NCBI GenBank assembly: GCA_021814085.1
Contig: JAKAJA010000070.1
Span: forward strand, 1-8,074
Direction: 5' to 3'
Origin: Acidobacteriota bacterium
GTDB lineage: Bacteria; Acidobacteriota; UBA4820; DSQY01
DNA length: 8,074 nt
Shown here: in pieces, positions 5,710-8,074 of the stretch
How the letters are laid out: the number at the start of each line of letters is the position of its first letter
Numbering within the stretch: position 1 is the first letter of the stretch
Position numbers and translations under genes: made by a program
The notes under the pieces: generated by a model
What the model was told of the DNA's origin: nothing
What the model saw: the letters and a program-made list of their open reading frames with translations, nothing else
The model's database searches: none

Positions 5710-6881
5710 AGGCCGTCGCCGGGGAGCAGTGGCTCGTCGTAGCCGCCATCCTCATATTCCTCTTCGGGATCTTCCTCGGGGCCCGTCTGCCTTTTGGGAG
5801 GACCCGGCGCGACCAGAAGAAGGACGCCCGCCAGTCCCCCGACTACATACGAGGCATGTACGCCATGCTCACGGGCGACGTGGAGACGGCCATCGAGCGA
5901 CTGTCCCGCGTGGTGGAGCTCTCCACGGAACCCATCGAGGTCTACCTGGCCCTCGGCAACCTCTTCCGGCAGCGCGGGCAGATCGACCGGGCCATCCGCG
6001 TGCACCAGTCCCTCCTCACCCGCCACGGGCTGAGCGAGGAGGAGCGTGTCCTCGCCCTCAACGCCCTCGGGTCCGACTTCCGAACGGGCGGCTTCATGGA
6101 CCGCTCCCTGCGCACGTTCAAGGACGCCCTCGCCCTGAACCCAAAAGACCCCGACGCCCTCGTCCAGCTCGTGAAGATCTCCGAGGACCTGGGCGAGTGG
6201 GGTGAGGCGTACGAATACGCCGTCCGCCTACAGAAGGTGCAGCGCCACAGGGACAACCGGCACCTCTCCTACCTCCTGGCCCAGAAGGCCCAGTTCATGG
6301 CAGACGGGGGCATGCACTTCCGCGCCGCGTGGTCCCTCCGCCGGGCCATCCGCCTCTACCCCGAGAACATGCTCGCCTACATCTTCCTTACCCGCCTCTA
6401 CCTCAAGGTCGGCAAGGCGGACAAGGCCCTCAAGATCATGGAGCGGGCCCTCCGGGAGATGCCGCACAAATCCTTCATGGTGATCTCCCTTCTGAAGGAG
6501 ATCTTCCTGGCCAAGCAAGAGCCCGAGGGGTATCTGAGGGCCCTGCACGGCCTGGCCGTCGAGCACCACCAGAAGCGGGCCCTCATCCAGGAGCTCCAGG
6601 AGTTCACCGAGCTCAAGCGAACGGACCAGGCCAAGGAAGTGGTGCGGACCCTGGTCAAGCACTTCGGCCGCTCCCGCCTGGTTCAGCGCCTGATTTGGGA
6701 CCTGAAGCGGAAGGGCGACATGGCCGCCGACCTCGAAAAGGACGTGGCCCAGACCTTCGCCTCCAGCGAGCAGATGATGGACCCCTTCACCTGCATTTAC
6801 TGCGGCTACAAGACCCTCGAGATCCTCCACCGCTGCCCCAACTGCAAGGAGTGGAACTCCTTCAGTGACGGGGAAGGCTAA
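5706..6881 (+). CDS. lapB: LapB-like TPR protein with C-terminal rubredoxin-type zinc ribbon
   Basis: LapB (formerly YciM) of E. coli is an inner-membrane TPR protein that promotes FtsH degradation of LpxC and so sets the rate of LPS synthesis. This 391-residue protein (E. coli 389) has one N-terminal transmembrane helix (about 9-28), then TPR repeats from about 48 to 340. The family-typical stretches are YIRGMYAMLTGDVETAIE and LGNLFRQRGQIDRAIR. It ends with a metal-binding ribbon, CIYC-x10-CPNC, with Cys363, Cys366, Cys377 and Cys380. Length, order and all three parts match LapB. The start is GTG 5706, overlapping the lapA stop (GTGA); AGGA lies about 10 bases upstream. A 9-bp hairpin follows immediately after the stop. 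No lpxC or ftsH is present in the window, so the regulatory role is taken from the E. coli family member. Confidence 0.92.
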   Translation: MKAVAGEQWLVVAAILIFLFGIFLGARLPFGRTRRDQKKDARQSPDYIRGMYAMLTGDVETAIERLSRVVELSTEPIEVYLALGNLFRQRGQIDRAIRVHQSLLTRHGLSEEERVLALNALGSDFRTGGFMDRSLRTFKDALALNPKDPDALVQLVKISEDLGEWGEAYEYAVRLQKVQRHRDNRHLSYLLAQKAQFMADGGMHFRAAWSLRRAIRLYPENMLAYIFLTRLYLKVGKADKALKIMERALREMPHKSFMVISLLKEIFLAKQEPEGYLRALHGLAVEHHQKRALIQELQEFTELKRTDQAKEVVRTLVKHFGRSRLVQRLIWDLKRKGDMAADLEKDVAQTFASSEQMMDPFTCIYCGYKTLEILHRCPNCKEWNSFSDGEG

Positions 6882-6882
6882 T

Positions 6883-6911
6883 CCAAGAGGGAAGCGCTGC
6901 TCCCCTCTTGG
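6883..6911 (+). terminator. Perfect 9-bp hairpin just after lapB
   Basis: CCAAGAGGG (6883-6891) and CCCTCTTGG (6903-6911) form a perfect stem with an 11-base loop, starting 2 bases after the lapB stop. There is no T-tract afterwards, so this is either a weak or factor-assisted terminator or a 3'-end stabiliser. Confidence 0.5.
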
Positions 6912-7005
6912 CGCTCGGTCGGCTGCGCCTCCCTCGCTGAACTCCTCTCGCTTGTGGATCGCCTGCGCGCGGGCAAAGCCCGTCGCACGGCCGTCTATTT
7001 TGAAA

Positions 7006-7033
7006 GTGACAGCTTCGGCCTACCGGTTATCTT
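7006..7033 (+). promoter_or_regulatory. Possible promoter in the intergenic region
   Basis: GTGACA (7006-7011, five of six to the -35 consensus) and TATCTT (7028-7033) are 16 bases apart within an AT-richer patch. An overlapping TACAAT at 7033-7038 is a better -10 by sequence but is 21 bases away. A transcript from here would begin near 7040 and include the hairpins at 7061-7227. Confidence 0.3.
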
Positions 7034-7305
7034 ACAATCTGCAGACGAGCCAAAGTGAATCGTCTCCCGAAGCAGCGCGGAGGGAGACGGCGTTCCGCCG
7101 CGACGGGCGTCAATGCGCGAAAGGCGAGCGGCCGGGGCCGACTCGTACTTGGGTACTTGGAGCGCCCCGGGCCGCGAAGCCTGACAATGCGACGCTGGCC
7201 TCCTGCGAAGGCGCAATGCGCCGCAGGGCTTTCCGAAATCGCGTTTCCCTGATTTGGGCTGAATCAAATACGTGGCCCGATGGCAAGATAGTCCTCCGGC
7301 TGCCC

Positions 7306-7334
7306 TTGCTCGGATGGCCCGTTCGCGCTAAAGT
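7306..7334 (+). promoter_or_regulatory. Possible promoter directly ahead of the small gene at 7342
   Basis: TTGCTC (7306-7311) and TAAAGT (7329-7334) are 17 bases apart. Transcription would start at about 7341, practically at the ATG at 7342, which would give a leaderless or near-leaderless message; this fits the lack of a Shine-Dalgarno there. Each box matches the consensus only at four of six positions. Confidence 0.35.
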
Positions 7335-7341
7335 CGTGCCC

Positions 7342-7611
7342 ATGGCGAAGCGCGCATTCCGATCCCTCGCGGAACTCTCGGCCGGTATACGCAAGGCCAT
7401 GCCCGTGGCGGATCTCGCCTCACATCTCCAGGCGGCCTTCCACCTCCCCGCGGCGTCCTTCGAGGCGCGGAGGGACGGCGAGGCGCTCGTCCTTTCCACG
7501 TCGGACAGGACGGTTCGCTTCGCCCTCCAGGACATGGACGAACAGATCCTAGGCTTCCTCGCCTCGCGGGGCTACGCCGGCTTGAGGAGGGTGCGATGGT
7601 CTGCGGCATGA
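7342..7611 (+). CDS. Small hypothetical protein, possibly DUF721/DciA-like, upstream of nadC
   Basis: This 89-residue, soluble, basic protein begins MAKRAFRSLAELSAGIRKAM. The middle and end, roughly residues 38-85 (RRDGEALVLSTSDRTVRFAL, then QILGFLASRGY and LRRVRW), resemble the C-terminal part of DUF721/DciA proteins, whose pattern is a short beta strand after a Gly, a polar turn, a helix with IL..L, and a final strand. The N-terminal W-x-x-VVG segment of that family is missing, so the match is weak and based only on pattern. DciA loads the replicative helicase in many bacteria, but that role should not be assumed here. There is no Shine-Dalgarno before ATG 7342 (a GTG at 7336 is in frame); a candidate promoter lies immediately upstream. 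The frame remains open back to 6865 but looks non-coding there. Its end overlaps nadC by 16 bases, which supports a real, co-translated gene. Confidence 0.6.
   Translation: MAKRAFRSLAELSAGIRKAMPVADLASHLQAAFHLPAASFEARRDGEALVLSTSDRTVRFALQDMDEQILGFLASRGYAGLRRVRWSAA
7585..7590 (+). promoter_or_regulatory. Ribosome binding site that sets the nadC start
   Basis: A full consensus AGGAGG lies 5 bases before ATG 7596. The alternative in-frame ATG at 7608, which forms an ATGA overlap with the upstream stop, is 17 bases away, too far. The site sits inside the upstream small gene. Confidence 0.75.
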
Positions 7612-8074
7612 GCCACGACGAGCTGGACGCCCTCCTCCTCCGGGCACTTCACGAGGATGCTCCCTACGGGGATAAGACGACCGCGGCTTCGGGGCTTTCC
7701 GGAGAAGGCGCTGCCGAATTGCTCGCCAAGCAGGACGTTGTGGTCGCCGGTCTCCCGGCCGCCCTGCGCACCTTCGAGCTGGCCGGCCCCTCCTGCTCCT
7801 GGGCGGCCCTCATAGAGGAGGGAGGCCGCGCCTCCAAGGGAACGGTCATCGCCAAGGTCTACGGCCCCGTCCCCGCGCTCCTCCTCGCCGAGCGCACGGC
7901 CCTCAACCTCCTCCAGCGCCTCTGCGGGATCGCGACCCTGACGGACCGCGCCGTGGCTCAGGTGAAAGGCACGACCGCGCGGATTCTCGACACGCGGAAG
8001 ACGACCCCGGGGCTTCGGAACCTCGAAAAATATGCGGTGAGGATGGGCGGGGGGATGAACCACCGCATGGGCCT
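7596..8074 (+). CDS. nadC: Nicotinate-nucleotide pyrophosphorylase (quinolinate phosphoribosyltransferase), N-terminal part
   Basis: NadC converts quinolinate and phosphoribosyl pyrophosphate to nicotinate mononucleotide, CO2 and pyrophosphate in de novo NAD synthesis. The window holds the first 159 codons of a family that is usually about 280-300 residues; the gene runs off the right edge. The N-terminal domain includes HEDAPYGDKTT, a motif typical of this family, and LAERTALNLLQRLCGIAT. It then enters the barrel with ILDTRKTTPGLR and EKYAVRMGGGMNHRMGL, the strongest NadC signature. Arg134-Lys135 and His156-Arg157 belong to the phosphate- and quinolinate-binding set known from characterised NadC enzymes. 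I chose ATG 7596 for its AGGAGG; it gives an N-terminus MVCGMSHDELD. The 16-base overlap with the preceding small gene implies one operon. nadA and nadB are not in the window. Confidence 0.95.
   Translation, partial: MVCGMSHDELDALLLRALHEDAPYGDKTTAASGLSGEGAAELLAKQDVVVAGLPAALRTFELAGPSCSWAALIEEGGRASKGTVIAKVYGPVPALLLAERTALNLLQRLCGIATLTDRAVAQVKGTTARILDTRKTTPGLRNLEKYAVRMGGGMNHRMG

Larger units (their letters stand above)
6912..7341. other. Long intergenic region with several hairpins, no convincing gene
   Basis: No ORF here has a ribosome binding site or a recognisable protein. It holds a series of inverted repeats: 6967-6986 (8 bp around an AAA loop, one bulged T); 7061-7068 with 7082-7089 (8 bp perfect); 7128-7138 with 7164-7175 (11 bp with one bulged G), whose loop contains a tandem 8-base repeat GTACTTGG at 7145-7160; and 7202-7227 (two stacked 5-bp stems). 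Local composition is uneven, with AT-richer patches at 6990-7060 and 7230-7290, unlike the flanking genes. It could be a structured leader or small RNA ahead of the following genes, or decayed repeat DNA. I could not match it to RNase P, tmRNA, SRP or 6S RNA by eye. Confidence 0.5.

Noticed and set aside
6865..7341. Upstream extension of the small gene at 7342 back into lapB
   Set aside because: The added 159 residues are Arg/Ser/Ala-rich without a domain, have no ribosome binding site and cross the hairpins; the frame is probably open by chance.
7040..7341. A NAD+-type (nadA motif) riboswitch ahead of the nadC operon
   Set aside because: I looked for it because of nadC and a possible Acidobacteriota origin, but could not recognise its conserved C- and A-rich loop sequences; a covariance-model search would settle it.
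1..8074. CRISPR array, tRNA or rRNA gene, insertion sequence or phage gene
   Set aside because: No spaced direct repeats of CRISPR size, no cloverleaf or conserved rRNA stretch, and no transposase, integrase or structural phage protein in any plausible frame.

Overview
The window is GC-rich, densely packed DNA from a Gram-negative bacterium that makes lipopolysaccharide (LPS). The evidence is three genes of 3-deoxy-D-manno-octulosonate (Kdo) synthesis and a LapA/LapB pair. Gene order, many 4- to 16-base gene overlaps and codon use fit an Acidobacteriota- or deltaproteobacteria-like chromosome. That placement is an inference; no rRNA or phylogenetic marker is present. Nothing in the window looks like a phage, IS element, CRISPR array or tRNA.

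Layout. 1-268: the 3' end of pyrG (CTP synthase). 307-2087, plus strand: kdsA and kdsD, overlapping by 4 bases and ended by a good intrinsic terminator at 2174-2202. 2327-4534, minus strand: a three-gene unit of a phospholipase D-like protein and two half-size chromate transporter (CHR family) subunits, each overlapping the next. 4535-4793: a divergent intergenic region with one candidate promoter on each strand and an inverted repeat over the plus-strand promoter. 4794-6881, plus strand: kdsC, lapA-like and lapB-like genes, again overlapping. 6882-7341: about 460 bases without a convincing gene, holding several hairpins and candidate promoters. 7342 to the end: a small 89-residue protein overlapping the start of nadC (quinolinate phosphoribosyltransferase), which runs off the window.

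How the genes work together. KdsD makes arabinose 5-phosphate, KdsA condenses it with phosphoenolpyruvate to Kdo 8-phosphate, and KdsC removes the phosphate to give Kdo. PyrG supplies the CTP that a KdsB enzyme (not in this window) would need to make CMP-Kdo. LapA and LapB are, in Escherichia coli, inner-membrane proteins that tie LPS assembly to the amount of LpxC, so kdsC-lapA-lapB joins Kdo supply to LPS-level control. The PLD-ChrA-ChrA unit lies between kdsD and kdsC on the other strand and looks like an inserted or independently regulated accessory module.

I do not see a clearly new biological system. The items most worth a second look are the inverted repeat over the kdsC promoter, the translationally coupled PLD/chromate-transporter unit, the structured 460-base intergenic region, and the apparently SD-less small gene ahead of nadC.
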